This document shows, piece after piece, positions 44,316 to 53,429 of a stretch of 64,000 nucleotides of DNA; within the stretch, counting starts at the first letter, position 1, and every line of letters begins with the position of its first letter. The translations under genes were made by a program, and so were the position numbers. The notes beneath the pieces were generated by a model. That model saw only the letters and a program-made list of their open reading frames with translations. It did no database searches and had not been told where the DNA came from. Source of the DNA: JAAGZL01 sp050291725 (GTDB lineage Bacteria > Pseudomonadota > Gammaproteobacteria > Chromatiales > Chromatiaceae); assembly GCA_050291725.1 (NCBI GenBank), contig JBNKKH010000027.1, positions 62,001 through 126,000 on the forward strand, written 5' to 3'.

Positions 44316-44930
44316 ATGGCAAAGGGTACCCTATTCATTGTTTCAGCACCCTCTGGAGCTGGTAAAACCAGCATACTCAGAGAGCTGATTGGCCACGACG
44401 AGTTGCTGCACGTCTCCATATCCTACACTACCAGGCCAATGCGTCCTGGAGAGGTGGATGGTAAAGATTACCATTTTGTGAATCATGAGGGGTTTCTTAG
44501 CAAGGTTGAGGACGGCTCCTTTCTGGAGCACGCCAGAGTGTTCGATAACTACTACGGAACTGACCGGCAAGAGGTGCGTGACCAGCTGGAGCAGGGTTTT
44601 GACGTAATTCTAGAGATAGATTGGCAGGGAGCGCAACAGATTCGCTCTCAGATGTTCGATACCATATCTATCTTTATACTACCTCCATCGGAAGAGGATC
44701 TGCGCCACCGCCTGGAGGGCAGGGGGCAGGATAATGAAGAGGTTATTGCCAAGCGCATGCGTGCAGCCAGGGCCGAGATATCACACTATTTGGAATACGA
44801 TTATCTGGTAATAAACGATGATTTTGATCGGGCTCTGGGAGAGGTGAAGTCCATTATCCAAGCTGATCGTCTGCGTCAGGAGAGAATGGCAGAGGTGTTG
44901 GAAAAGCAGCTTGGAAGCCTAATCAACTAG
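44316..44930 (+). CDS. gmk: Guanylate kinase
   Basis: 204 residues. P-loop SAPSGAGKTS, GMP-binding SYTTRPMRPGEVDGKDYHFV, FLEHARVFDNYYGT, and ILEIDWQGAQQIR. It phosphorylates GMP to GDP. It is followed by rpoZ and spoT as in E. coli. Confidence 0.96.
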   Translation: MAKGTLFIVSAPSGAGKTSILRELIGHDELLHVSISYTTRPMRPGEVDGKDYHFVNHEGFLSKVEDGSFLEHARVFDNYYGTDRQEVRDQLEQGFDVILEIDWQGAQQIRSQMFDTISIFILPPSEEDLRHRLEGRGQDNEEVIAKRMRAARAEISHYLEYDYLVINDDFDRALGEVKSIIQADRLRQERMAEVLEKQLGSLIN

Positions 44931-45054
44931 CTCCAGGCAGGAAAATGTAATAACATACAGCGTTTTGCTGCGGCCCAGTCCGGTTTTGGCCGTCTTAGAG
45001 TTGAATTTTCCCTTACCGATTTCATGCGGATTCAGGGTCCACGGAGTACGAAGA

Positions 45055-45345
45055 ATGGCACGAATAACAGTTGAAGACTGTCTGGAAAATGTAGATAACA
45101 GGTTTGATTTAGTAGTATTGGCCACTAAACGCGCCAGACAGCTGGCTAATGGTGTAGATCCACTACTGCCATGGGAGAACGACAAACCTACAGTTGTGGC
45201 TCTACGTGAGATTGCAGAGGGTTTGATTACCTCAGATAACATTGATCCTAAGGTCGAGCAGGCAACAGATGCCGAGATGGCTGAAGAGGCGCTGATGGCT
45301 GCAGGCGAAGAGATTGCTGCGGTGGATCAACCGAAGGAGAGCTGA
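45055..45345 (+). CDS. rpoZ: RNA polymerase omega subunit
   Basis: 96 residues from the ATG at 45055. MARITVEDCLENVDNRFDLV, LATKRARQLANG and KPTVVALREIAEGLI are the family core; upstream in-frame Mets add a non-family leader. Omega stabilises RNA polymerase and helps bind ppGpp. The C-terminal tail is acidic and Ala/Glu-rich. A terminator follows. Confidence 0.96.
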   Translation: MARITVEDCLENVDNRFDLVVLATKRARQLANGVDPLLPWENDKPTVVALREIAEGLITSDNIDPKVEQATDAEMAEEALMAAGEEIAAVDQPKES

Positions 45346-45384
45346 TCCGAATAGATATTCGGTTTACTCAACTATTTTGAGAAA

Positions 45385-45417
45385 GGGTGCATGACGCAAG
45401 TCTGCACCTTTTTTTTT
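45385..45417 (+). terminator. Rho-independent terminator after rpoZ
   Basis: GGTGCA and TGCACC enclose an 11-base loop and a run of nine or more T follows. spoT therefore probably has its own promoter in the AT-rich 240 bases downstream, in which I see no clear sigma-70 box at correct spacing. Confidence 0.85.
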
Positions 45418-45660
45418 GGATCCCAAGTTAAACTCCCATCAACGGATATTATTATAGTTTTATTAGCTTATGATTTAGCTGGCAGACAATAGATTAAAGT
45501 TCAATAATAACGTTGGTTTAACGGTGCCGTTTTGACTAATATGGAAGCTATATAGTCATATAATAGGAACCGAACATAATATTAGGAGTCATTTGGTTAA
45601 GGGCGGTGACAATAGCGTTTATTGGTTGATGTTGGTTTATTGATTAAGGCAAAAGTTTTA

Positions 45661-47847
45661 ATGGCGCAAGCAGAAGCAAAAAAGTTGGCAAAGAAAGATG
45701 TCTGGTCTAAAGAGGTGGACTCGCGCATCTCTGATCTTTGTGACTACCTCGAGACCTATCTGAAACCGGAACATATAAAGGAGGTCTATCGCGCCTACCT
45801 CTATGGCGCTAAGCGCCACTCCGGACAGTCACGCAAGTCTGGTGAGCCATACATATGCCATCCTCTGGCGGTAGCACGTATATTGGCCGAGATGCAGCTA
45901 GACTATAAGTGTCTCATAGGTGCCATACTGCACGATGTAATCGAAGATACCAAGGCCACCAAGAAGAAGCTGGCCGAAGAGTTTGATGATGAGATTGCGG
46001 AGTTGGTTGATGGAGTCAGCAAACTGACCAAGATTGATTCTGTTTCTCGCGCCGAGGCCCAGGCCGACAATATTCGTAAAATGCTGTTGGCCATGACCAA
46101 GGATATCCGGGTTATCCTCATCAAGTTGGCTGATCGTCTACACAACATGCGTACCCTTGAGGTAATGCATGCTAAAAAACGCAGGCGTATCTCACACGAA
46201 ACCCTGGAAATATACGCGCCAATCGCTAATCGCCTGGGTCTAAACCACATTCGACTGGAATTGGAAGAACTCTGTTTTGCCTCAGCCTGGCCCATGCGCC
46301 ACCGGGTTCTGCATAGGTCCATGATGACCATGCGGGGTAACCGCAGGGAGATGATGGGGCACATCGAAGATGCACTGCAGAAGTGCTTGGAAGAAGAGGG
46401 CATTAACGCCATAGTGGAGAGCAGAGAGAAGCATCTCTACAGCGTTTATAGAAAGATGAGAGATAGAAAGCTATCTTTCAATCAGGTGGTAGATCTGTTC
46501 GGATTTAGAATTATTGTGGATTCGGTGGATACCTGCTATCGCTCTCTTGGCATGATTCATAATTTCTACAAGCCAGTGCCTGGGCGTTTTAAAGACTATA
46601 TTGCTATCCCCAAGGCCAACGGCTATCAATCACTGCACACATCTCTTATTGGTTCTCACGGTGTACAGGTTGAGGTGCAGATCAGAACCGAAGAGATGCA
46701 TGCGATAGCAGAATCTGGCATTGCTGCGCACTGGCAATACAAAATGGAAGAGGAGAACAGTGGTTTAAATCACACTCACGCCTACGCATCCGATTGGCTG
46801 AAGAACCTGCTGGATCTACAGAAAGAGGCCGGTAACTCCATGGAGTTTTTGGAGAATGTAAAGGTGGATCTGTTTCCGGACGAGGTGCATGTGTTCACCC
46901 CTAAGGGTGGAATCAAGGTTCTGGCCAAAGGCGCAACCGTAGTAGATTTTGCCTATGCGGTACATTCAGACGTGGGTAACCAGTGTGTGGCAGCGCGCGT
47001 TGACAAACAACTGGTACCCCTAAGAACTAAGTTGTTAAGTGGTCAAACTGCTGAGGTAATAACTGCCGAGGGGGCTAGGCCGAATCCGTCTTGGCTCGAC
47101 TTTGTGGTAACCGGTAAGGCCCGGGCCAGCATCCGTGGCTATCTGAAGAATCTTAAGAGCCAAGAGGCGATAGAGCTTGGTCGTAAGATGCTGGAACGTG
47201 GTCTCGAAGCTTACGGCATGACCATGGAGGATGCTGAGGAAGAGGGCATAGAGAAGTTGCTGTCTGATTTTAAGCTCAACAGCATGAATGAACTGCTGGA
47301 GAAAATCGGTCTGGGCGACCGTATGGCCCTGCTGGTAGCGCGGCGCATAGCCGGTGACAGTAAGGCCGCCCAGAACGAAGAGCCGTTCCCCACCCAGGCA
47401 GCTCAGCCACTGGTTATCAGTGGAACCGAAGGCATGGTGGTGAGCTTTGCAAAATGCTGTCGCGCCATCCCCTGGGACGATATCGTGGCGGTATTCAGCC
47501 CAGGCAAAGGCATTGTGGTACATCGCCAGGGTTGCCCCAATCTAGGTGAATTCCGCAAACAGGGCGAGAACTGGATGGATGTGCGCTGGGTGGATGATAT
47601 TGATGGCGAATTTACCACCGAGGTTGGGGTAGAGGTGGGCAGCAAGCGCGGAGTTCTAGCCACAGTGGCCGCGGCCTTTGCCGAGATGGAAGCCAATATT
47701 GAGAATCTGGTGATTGAGGAGAGAGACGGCCTCTCTTCCACCATGGAGTTCACCATAAGCGTACAAAACAGAAAGCACTTGGCGCGCATCATCAAAAGAT
47801 TGCGCGCACTGCCTGAGGTGATGCGTATCACCCGAATGATGGGTTAA
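45661..47847 (+). CDS. spoT: Bifunctional (p)ppGpp synthetase/hydrolase SpoT
   Basis: 728 residues from the ATG at 45661; a start 13 codons upstream is possible. The HD hydrolase domain (about 30-180) has GAILHDVIEDT and the HxHD partners in RHSGQSRKSGEPYICHPLAVA, LADRLHNMRTL. The synthetase domain (about 225-340) has SVYRKMRDRKLSF, DLFGFRIIVD and KDYIAIPKANGYQSLH. TGS and ACT domains follow. Both activities look intact, unlike RelA. It controls the stringent response. Confidence 0.96.
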   Translation: MAQAEAKKLAKKDVWSKEVDSRISDLCDYLETYLKPEHIKEVYRAYLYGAKRHSGQSRKSGEPYICHPLAVARILAEMQLDYKCLIGAILHDVIEDTKATKKKLAEEFDDEIAELVDGVSKLTKIDSVSRAEAQADNIRKMLLAMTKDIRVILIKLADRLHNMRTLEVMHAKKRRRISHETLEIYAPIANRLGLNHIRLELEELCFASAWPMRHRVLHRSMMTMRGNRREMMGHIEDALQKCLEEEGINAIVESREKHLYSVYRKMRDRKLSFNQVVDLFGFRIIVDSVDTCYRSLGMIHNFYKPVPGRFKDYIAIPKANGYQSLHTSLIGSHGVQVEVQIRTEEMHAIAESGIAAHWQYKMEEENSGLNHTHAYASDWLKNLLDLQKEAGNSMEFLENVKVDLFPDEVHVFTPKGGIKVLAKGATVVDFAYAVHSDVGNQCVAARVDKQLVPLRTKLLSGQTAEVITAEGARPNPSWLDFVVTGKARASIRGYLKNLKSQEAIELGRKMLERGLEAYGMTMEDAEEEGIEKLLSDFKLNSMNELLEKIGLGDRMALLVARRIAGDSKAAQNEEPFPTQAAQPLVISGTEGMVVSFAKCCRAIPWDDIVAVFSPGKGIVVHRQGCPNLGEFRKQGENWMDVRWVDDIDGEFTTEVGVEVGSKRGVLATVAAAFAEMEANIENLVIEERDGLSSTMEFTISVQNRKHLARIIKRLRALPEVMRITRMMG

Positions 47848-47853
47848 GCTAAC

Positions 47854-48160
47854 AACAGTTATGCAATCCTCCTCTCCCCTGGGGGGAGAGGGCCGAGGTG
47901 AGGGGGAGATCACTAAACGAGTTCGGTTCTAAGTTAAACCCTAAGGTGTGAGATAAAAAAACAGTTATACATTCCCCCTCTCCCCTCAGGGGAGAGGGCT
48001 GGGGTGAGGGGGAGATCACTAGCAGAGTCCGGTTCTAAATTAAACCCTAAGATGTGAGATCAAAAAACAGTTATTCATTCCCCCTCTCCCCTGAGGGGAG
48101 AGGGTCGGGGTGAGGGGGAGATCACCAGCAGAGTCCGGTTCTAAGTTAAACTCAAATTCC
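47854..48160. repeat. Three 106-bp tandem units, each with a REP-like palindrome
   Basis: The motif AACAGTTAT starts at 47854, 47960 and 48066, a period of 106 bp. Each unit contains CCCTCTCCCCT..GGGGAGAGGG, then GGTGAGGGGGAGATCAC, GAGT(C/T)CGGTTCTAA and TAAACC. The third unit is cut short near 48160. The 394-base gap between spoT and ridA is otherwise empty. The array has no cas genes and the units are not spacer-separated. Confidence 0.92.
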
Positions 48161-48241
48161 CCATACATAGTGTTATAGGCATAATTTCCTAATCCTCTCT
48201 CCACTGAATGAGAGGGAACAGTCAGTTTCAAGGAGCACCCA

Positions 48242-48628
48242 TTGAGTCGAGAAATCATATCCACCCCTAATGCCCCCCAGGCCATAGGCACCTACTCTCA
48301 AGCAGTAAGAAGCGGCAATCGGGTCTACATGTCAGGGCAGATTCCCCTGGTTCCTGAGACCATGGAACTGCTTGCGGGGGATATAGAGGCCCAGATTAGG
48401 CGTGTGTTCGATAACCTTCAGGCCGTTGCTCTGGCCGCCGGAGGCACTCTGGCAGATGTGGTTAAGCTGAATGTCTATCTGACCGATCTAGCCGTTTTTC
48501 CCACAGTTAATCAGGTGATGGCCGAATATTTCTCCGAACCCTATCCGGCCCGCGCAGCTGTGGGTGTTGCTGCTCTGCCCAAGGGCGCTGCAGTGGAGAT
48601 GGATGGGGTAATGGAGTTGGATGTTTAG
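48242..48628 (+). CDS. ridA: RidA family reactive intermediate deaminase
   Basis: 128 residues starting at TTG, with AAGGAG 7 bases upstream; no better ATG exists. Signature motifs: APQAIGTYSQAV, VYMSGQIPLVPET, and PYPARAAVGVAALPKGAAVEMD with the catalytic Arg. RidA hydrolyses 2-aminoacrylate and related imines. It overlaps the stop of the convergent yjbQ gene by 4 bases. Confidence 0.95.
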   Translation: MSREIISTPNAPQAIGTYSQAVRSGNRVYMSGQIPLVPETMELLAGDIEAQIRRVFDNLQAVALAAGGTLADVVKLNVYLTDLAVFPTVNQVMAEYFSEPYPARAAVGVAALPKGAAVEMDGVMELDV

Positions 48629-49038
48629 TCTCCGGTAACGGTAACCGTTACTTGTCGATTTTGTGGGTGAATGCGATGCTCCCACAGATATACCCCCTGC
48701 CAAGTACCAAGTCCGCACCTGCCGTTGGTAACCGGAATAGTCAGGTCCATTTTGCTGAGAATAGAGCGGATATGGGCGGGCATGTCGTCTGGACCCTCCA
48801 TGGTGTGATCAAACATGGGATCACCATCTGGCACCAGCTTTGACATGAACTGCTCCAGATCGCTTCTTACTGATGGATCAGCGTTTTCGCACAGCACTAG
48901 AGATGCGCTGGTGTGGTGAATGAAAACATGGCACAGGCCGGTAGTAATGCCGGATTGCGCCACAATTTGCGTCACTGCACGGCTGATATCATAGGTGCCA
49001 CGGCCACGGGTGCTGGTTTGGAAGCTCTCCTGGTGCAT
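48625..49038 (-). CDS. YjbQ/UPF0047 family protein
   Basis: 137 residues with the family core GLCHVFIHHTSASLVLCENADP, DPMFDHTMEGPDDMPAHI, and GTWQGVYLWEHR. Conserved His residues suggest a metal site; a weak thiamine-phosphate synthase activity has been described for E. coli YjbQ. It lies 11 bases downstream of the thiamine-binding family gene, so the pair is likely one operon. Confidence 0.9.
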   Translation of the reverse strand: MHQESFQTSTRGRGTYDISRAVTQIVAQSGITTGLCHVFIHHTSASLVLCENADPSVRSDLEQFMSKLVPDGDPMFDHTMEGPDDMPAHIRSILSKMDLTIPVTNGRCGLGTWQGVYLWEHRIHPQNRQVTVTVTGD

Positions 49039-49049
49039 TTGCGATCCCC

Positions 49050-49364
49050 TTAAATATTAACCTCGCCGATCTTTTCCTGTATCGACTTAAGTTTTCCCTG
49101 TAAGCGACTATCCTGGCCCTGGCGAATATCCAGTTTCAACGAAGAGTAGATGCGGTTGCAGCCTGCGGCCTCAAGAGTATTATACGCCACCTGCACCACA
49201 CCCAAGGCTTGCAGCAGGTCGTCCGTCTCAATAATAGTACCCATGGGGGTGAGCTGGTAACTGATGCCGCTATCACGAATCACCTTTATTACCTGACTAA
49301 CATATTCGCTGACACTCTCCCCTTTATCTGTGGGGAACATGGAAAACTCTAATAGTACGGACAT
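49050..49364 (-). CDS. MTH1187/YkoF-type thiamine-binding protein (UPF0045)
   Basis: 104 residues. VLLEFSMFPTDKGESVSEYV, SGISYQLTPMGTIIE and ALGVVQVAYNTLEAAGCNRIYSSLKLDIR match the small ferredoxin-like family that binds thiamine or its pyrimidine. First of a two-gene unit with yjbQ. Confidence 0.88.
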   Translation of the reverse strand: MSVLLEFSMFPTDKGESVSEYVSQVIKVIRDSGISYQLTPMGTIIETDDLLQALGVVQVAYNTLEAAGCNRIYSSLKLDIRQGQDSRLQGKLKSIQEKIGEVNI

Positions 49365-49453
49365 GGTGGCACCTCCTAGGCTGTTGACGGTCTAAAATCA
49401 TTATTGCAGCTATGAATCAAACAATGCAAAACAACTATTAGGATCGGTAGATA

Positions 49454-49885
49454 GTGAGACTTTGGTCAATACATCCTAGCTATCTTGATGCCAAGGGCCT
49501 GGTGGCTCTATGGAGAGAAGCCCTGCTGGCCCAGGCGGTATTGGCCGGGGAGACCAGCGGATACCGTAATCACCCGCAACTGGATAGATTTAGGCAGAGT
49601 AGTGACCCCATAGGCGCAATATCTACTTATCTGTGGGGTGTGTATCAGGAATCGCTCCAGCGCGACTATGACTTCGATATATCAAAGATTGCCCACAGAG
49701 TAGGACAGCAACGCATTCAGGTGACCAGAGGCCAGCTCACATATGAGATAGAGCATTTGCAGCGTAAGCTTAAGGCGAGAGATGAATCTGCCTACAACAT
49801 GATTAAGGTTGTACGCGTAATAAAAACACATCCAATGTTTAAAGTGGTACCTGGTGGTGTTGAGGATTGGGAGAAGATTGGGTAG
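49454..49885 (+). CDS. Pyrimidine dimer DNA glycosylase (endonuclease V-like)
   Basis: 143 residues. MRLWSIHPSYLDAKGLVALW, LLAQAVLAGETSGYRNHPQLDRF and the C-terminal HPMFKVVPGGVEDWEKI fit the T4 endonuclease V-related bacterial family. It would cut UV-made dimers in DNA. The start is a GTG six bases after a weak GGATCGGTAGAT. Divergent from the thiamine pair. Confidence 0.85.
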   Translation: MRLWSIHPSYLDAKGLVALWREALLAQAVLAGETSGYRNHPQLDRFRQSSDPIGAISTYLWGVYQESLQRDYDFDISKIAHRVGQQRIQVTRGQLTYEIEHLQRKLKARDESAYNMIKVVRVIKTHPMFKVVPGGVEDWEKIG

Positions 49886-49933
49886 TTTGTTCAGAACAGT
49901 GGTAAATATTAATCCCAGGACTCTGATCAATCT

Positions 49934-50695
49934 ATGCCGTCAGATGAGATACAATTCAAAGACCAATTCTCTGAGCTCGCTTCGGGCTATGGCAGATTCC
50001 GTCCAGATTACTCTAGTGATCTGTTTGACTATCTGGGTTCACTGACACCAGAACATAAACTGGCTTGGGATTGTGCGACGGGAACAGGCCAGGCTGCACT
50101 CTCTTTGACCGATCATTTTGCTGCAGTAGTCGCTACAGATGCCAGTCGGCAACAGATTGAGCAGGCCAAAAGCCATCCTTGTGTAGAGTACCGGGTTGCC
50201 GCTGCAGAAAATTCGGTATTAGAGGCCGGGAGCGTAGATTTGATTACAGTTGCCCAGGCTTTGCACTGGTTTGATATCCCAAAGTTCATGTGGGAGGCCA
50301 AGCGAGTCTTAAAGGCCAAAGGCGTAATCGCAGTCTGGACCTACAATCTGTTTCGCATGACGCCTGATATAGATGCTGTGATAGACCATCTCTACTGGAA
50401 TATACTGGATGGCTACTGGGCTCCAGAGAGGAAAATGGTGGAGAGTGGTTACGCCGATCTGGATATGCCTTTCCAGGAAGTTAACCTGCCTAGGTTTAAA
50501 ATGAGTGCAAACTGGTCACTGGCACAGCTGCTGGGATATCTTGGTACCTGGTCGGCAATCGGCAAATATCGAAAAATGAGAGGGGTAGATCCATTAGAGG
50601 AGAGTGCCGCCAGATTGCAGCAACTGTGGGGTGATGTCACAGTAGAAAAAAAGATATCATGGCCTTTGAGTGTAAGGGTTGGAGTGAATGGATAA
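49934..50695 (+). CDS. Class I SAM-dependent methyltransferase
   Basis: 253 residues. Motif I DCATGTGQAAL, motif II VVATDASRQQIEQAK, and DLITVAQALHWFDIPKFM resemble the trans-aconitate/UbiE type. Substrate unknown. The reading frame runs 8 bases into recG, so the two are likely translated in tandem. Confidence 0.87.
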   Translation: MPSDEIQFKDQFSELASGYGRFRPDYSSDLFDYLGSLTPEHKLAWDCATGTGQAALSLTDHFAAVVATDASRQQIEQAKSHPCVEYRVAAAENSVLEAGSVDLITVAQALHWFDIPKFMWEAKRVLKAKGVIAVWTYNLFRMTPDIDAVIDHLYWNILDGYWAPERKMVESGYADLDMPFQEVNLPRFKMSANWSLAQLLGYLGTWSAIGKYRKMRGVDPLEESAARLQQLWGDVTVEKKISWPLSVRVGVNG

Positions 50696-52802
50696 AGGAA
50701 ATAACAGCGGCCTAGATGCCAAGCCAGTGACGGCGATGAAAGGGGTAGGTCCGCGCAATGCGGAGAGGCTCCAAAAGATAGGCATATCCACAGTGCAGGA
50801 TGTGCTGTTTCACCTTCCTGCCCGTTATCAGGATCGTACCCGCATCCTGCCCATTGGCAGTTTACGTCCCGGCGAGCAAGCAGTTATTGAAGCTACAGTT
50901 GAGCTGGCCGATATAAAGTTTGGTCGCCGTCGTTCCCTGCTGGTACGGGTGGCGGATGGCACCGGTTCTCTAACCCTGCGTTTTTTTCACTTCTCTGGAG
51001 CCCAAAAGGCCTCCCTAGTGCGGGGAGTAAAGTTGCGCTGTTTCGGTGAGGTACGTAGTGGTCCCTCCAGTCTGGAGATGATTCACCCGGAATATCAACG
51101 TATCGAAGAAGAGCATGAGAACGCGGTAGAAGAGAGCCTAACTCCGATCTATCCCACCACCGAGGGTATGCACCAACTGAGTTGGCGCGGCATGAGCGAG
51201 CAGGCATTGCAGCTGCTGGAGCAGGATGCCAACGGCCTGCCCGAATGGTTGCCTCAAGAGCTGTTAAGCAAAATGCAGCTGACAGAGTTGGGTGCAGCGG
51301 TGCGGTTTCTGCACCGACCGCCTCCGGATGCAGATCAGAATCTGTTACTGACAGGAAAACACCCAGCCCAAAAGCGCCTGGCCTTTGAGGAGTTGCTGGC
51401 CCATCAGCTGGGGTTGAGAAAATTGCGCAATCAGCTGCGTAAGATCAAGGCCCCGAGTCTACAAGTTCCTGGCCAACTGGTTCAGGGTTTGTTGCAGCAA
51501 CTGCCGTTCCAGCTTACCGCTGCCCAGCAGCGGGTAACTCAGGAGATAAGCAACGACCTTAACCAGCATCATCCCATGATGCGACTTATTCAAGGTGATG
51601 TGGGCTCGGGTAAGACGGTGGTGGCCGCGCTTGCGGCCCTGCAGGCGGTGGAGGCGGGTTATCAGGTAGCCATGATGGCTCCTACAGAGTTGTTGGCGGA
51701 ACAGCACCTGCTTAATCTACAGAGTTGGTTACGCCCCCTGGATATAGAGGTGGCATGGCTTACCAGTCGACACAAAGGTAAGGCGCGCCAGGAGATTCTA
51801 GCAACTCTGGCAGATGGTAGAGCTCAGGTGATTGTGGGCACCCACGCCCTATTTCAGGATGATGTGAACTATCACCAGCTGGGGCTGGTTATTATCGATG
51901 AACAACACCGTTTTGGGGTGCATCAACGTATGGCCCTGAGGGATAAAGGGAGTGGTAACAGAGGGGGCGGAAAGCAGTTTGTACCGCACCAACTGATTAT
52001 GACTGCCACACCTATTCCGCGTACTTTGGCCATGACCGCCTATGCCGATCTAGATCTATCTATAATTGATGAGCTGCCACCGGGACGCAAGCCTGTCACC
52101 ACCGTGGTGTTACCAAATTCGCGCCGCAGTGAGGTGGTGCAGCGGGTGCAGTCAGCCTGTCAGGCAGGGCGTCAGGCCTACTGGGTATGTACTCTGATTG
52201 AGGAGTCGGAGGCTCTGCAGTGTCAGGCCGCCGAAGATAGCGCAGCCGAGCTAGAGCAGGCTCTGCCTGAGCTTAAGGTGGGATTGGTGCATGGACGTCT
52301 CAAGGCGGCAGAGAAAGAGTCCGTTATGGCTAGCTTCAAACAGGGGGTGGTGGATCTCCTGGTGGCCACCACGGTTATTGAAGTAGGTGTGGATGTGCCC
52401 AATGCCAGCCTTATGGTAATAGAGAATCCTGAGCGTCTGGGCCTGGCTCAGCTGCATCAACTACGGGGGCGTATTGGTCGCGGCAGCGCTGAAAGCCACT
52501 GTGTTTTGATGTACCACTCTCCTGTATCTGAAAATGCCAGAGAACGGTTGGGCATTATGCGCGAAACCAACGATGGTTTTGCCATTGCCCAGAAAGATCT
52601 GGAGCTGAGAGGTCCGGGGGAGGTGCTTGGCACGCGCCAGACAGGTGAGATGCAGTTCCGTATCGCCGATGTGATGCGGGATCAACCTCTGCTTCCCCAG
52701 GTGCAGCAGGCTGCGGAGTTGATACTGCAAAAATATCCAGGGAGCGTGGAGCCGCTGATGCGGCGCTGGATTGCGGATCGTGAACGGTACATACATGCTT
52801 AA
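50688..52802 (+). CDS. recG: ATP-dependent DNA helicase RecG
   Basis: 704 residues, as expected. The N-terminal wedge (OB-fold) domain holds RYQDRT and FFHFSGAQK; helicase motifs are GDVGSGKTVVA, MAPTELLAEQH, DEQHRFGVHQR, MTATPIPRTL, and in the second half HGRLKAAEKE, ATTVIEVGVDVP, HQLRGRIGRG. It remodels stalled replication forks. Convergent with nothing; ubiC follows 51 bases on. Confidence 0.96.
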   Translation: MDKGNNSGLDAKPVTAMKGVGPRNAERLQKIGISTVQDVLFHLPARYQDRTRILPIGSLRPGEQAVIEATVELADIKFGRRRSLLVRVADGTGSLTLRFFHFSGAQKASLVRGVKLRCFGEVRSGPSSLEMIHPEYQRIEEEHENAVEESLTPIYPTTEGMHQLSWRGMSEQALQLLEQDANGLPEWLPQELLSKMQLTELGAAVRFLHRPPPDADQNLLLTGKHPAQKRLAFEELLAHQLGLRKLRNQLRKIKAPSLQVPGQLVQGLLQQLPFQLTAAQQRVTQEISNDLNQHHPMMRLIQGDVGSGKTVVAALAALQAVEAGYQVAMMAPTELLAEQHLLNLQSWLRPLDIEVAWLTSRHKGKARQEILATLADGRAQVIVGTHALFQDDVNYHQLGLVIIDEQHRFGVHQRMALRDKGSGNRGGGKQFVPHQLIMTATPIPRTLAMTAYADLDLSIIDELPPGRKPVTTVVLPNSRRSEVVQRVQSACQAGRQAYWVCTLIEESEALQCQAAEDSAAELEQALPELKVGLVHGRLKAAEKESVMASFKQGVVDLLVATTVIEVGVDVPNASLMVIENPERLGLAQLHQLRGRIGRGSAESHCVLMYHSPVSENARERLGIMRETNDGFAIAQKDLELRGPGEVLGTRQTGEMQFRIADVMRDQPLLPQVQQAAELILQKYPGSVEPLMRRWIADRERYIHA

Positions 52803-52853
52803 TGCCGATTATGCGATAATAGCCACCTTGTAGTATCTGGTATTTAGGAATTT

Positions 52854-53429
52854 TTGCTGTTGAACCATTTTGAACCACAATCAAGTCTGCTTGAGCCTAA
52901 CTGGCTTAGCGGTCGGCAGCTGAAGCTATGTCGTATACCGGCAGATATCCAAGGCTGGCTGCTGAATCGAGGTTCACTTACTGCTAGTCTAAAAAAGGCC
53001 TGTAAGCGGGAGTTTCGAGTACGTATGATGGAGCAAGGATGGGGTAGGGTACTGCATAGCGAAGGAGCCCTGTTGGGCATGCGTAGGGGAGAGATTGCCT
53101 TGATACGTGAGGTGGAACTGTTGGTTGATGGGGTTGCATGGGTGTTTGCCCGCACAGTTATACCAGCCTCAAGCCTAAAAGGTCCGGCCAAGCGTTTGGC
53201 CATGTTGGGAACCAAGCCCCTGGGGGAGGTGCTGTTTGCTGATCCATCTACTCATCGGGTGGTAATGGAGATAGCCTCTTTGCGTCCTAGACACAATCTA
53301 TATAAGAAGGCGATCGGAAATTTGCCTAGACAACCAGAACAGCTTTGGGGACGCCGTACCCTGTTTGAGCTGTCTGGCACCCAGCTGTTGGTAAATGAAC
53401 TTTTTCTGCCCACACTAGGTTCGATATGA
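52854..53429 (+). CDS. ubiC: Chorismate lyase
   Basis: 191 residues, beginning at a TTG with AGGA upstream. WLLNRGSLTASLKKAC, VRVREV-like ALIREVELLVDG, WVFARTVIPASSL, LGTKPLGEVLF and GRRTLFELSGTQLLVNELFLP are the family motifs. It makes 4-hydroxybenzoate from chorismate, the first ubiquinone step. It overlaps ubiA by 4 bases. Confidence 0.92.
   Translation: MLLNHFEPQSSLLEPNWLSGRQLKLCRIPADIQGWLLNRGSLTASLKKACKREFRVRMMEQGWGRVLHSEGALLGMRRGEIALIREVELLVDGVAWVFARTVIPASSLKGPAKRLAMLGTKPLGEVLFADPSTHRVVMEIASLRPRHNLYKKAIGNLPRQPEQLWGRRTLFELSGTQLLVNELFLPTLGSI

Noticed and set aside
45531..45570. TTGACT..TATAAT promoter for spoT
   Set aside because: The spacing is about 21 bases and the nearer AT-rich box is too close, so it is not a convincing sigma-70 promoter.
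47854..48160. Possible CRISPR array
   Set aside because: The repeat units are contiguous 106-bp copies without unique spacers, and no cas genes are near.
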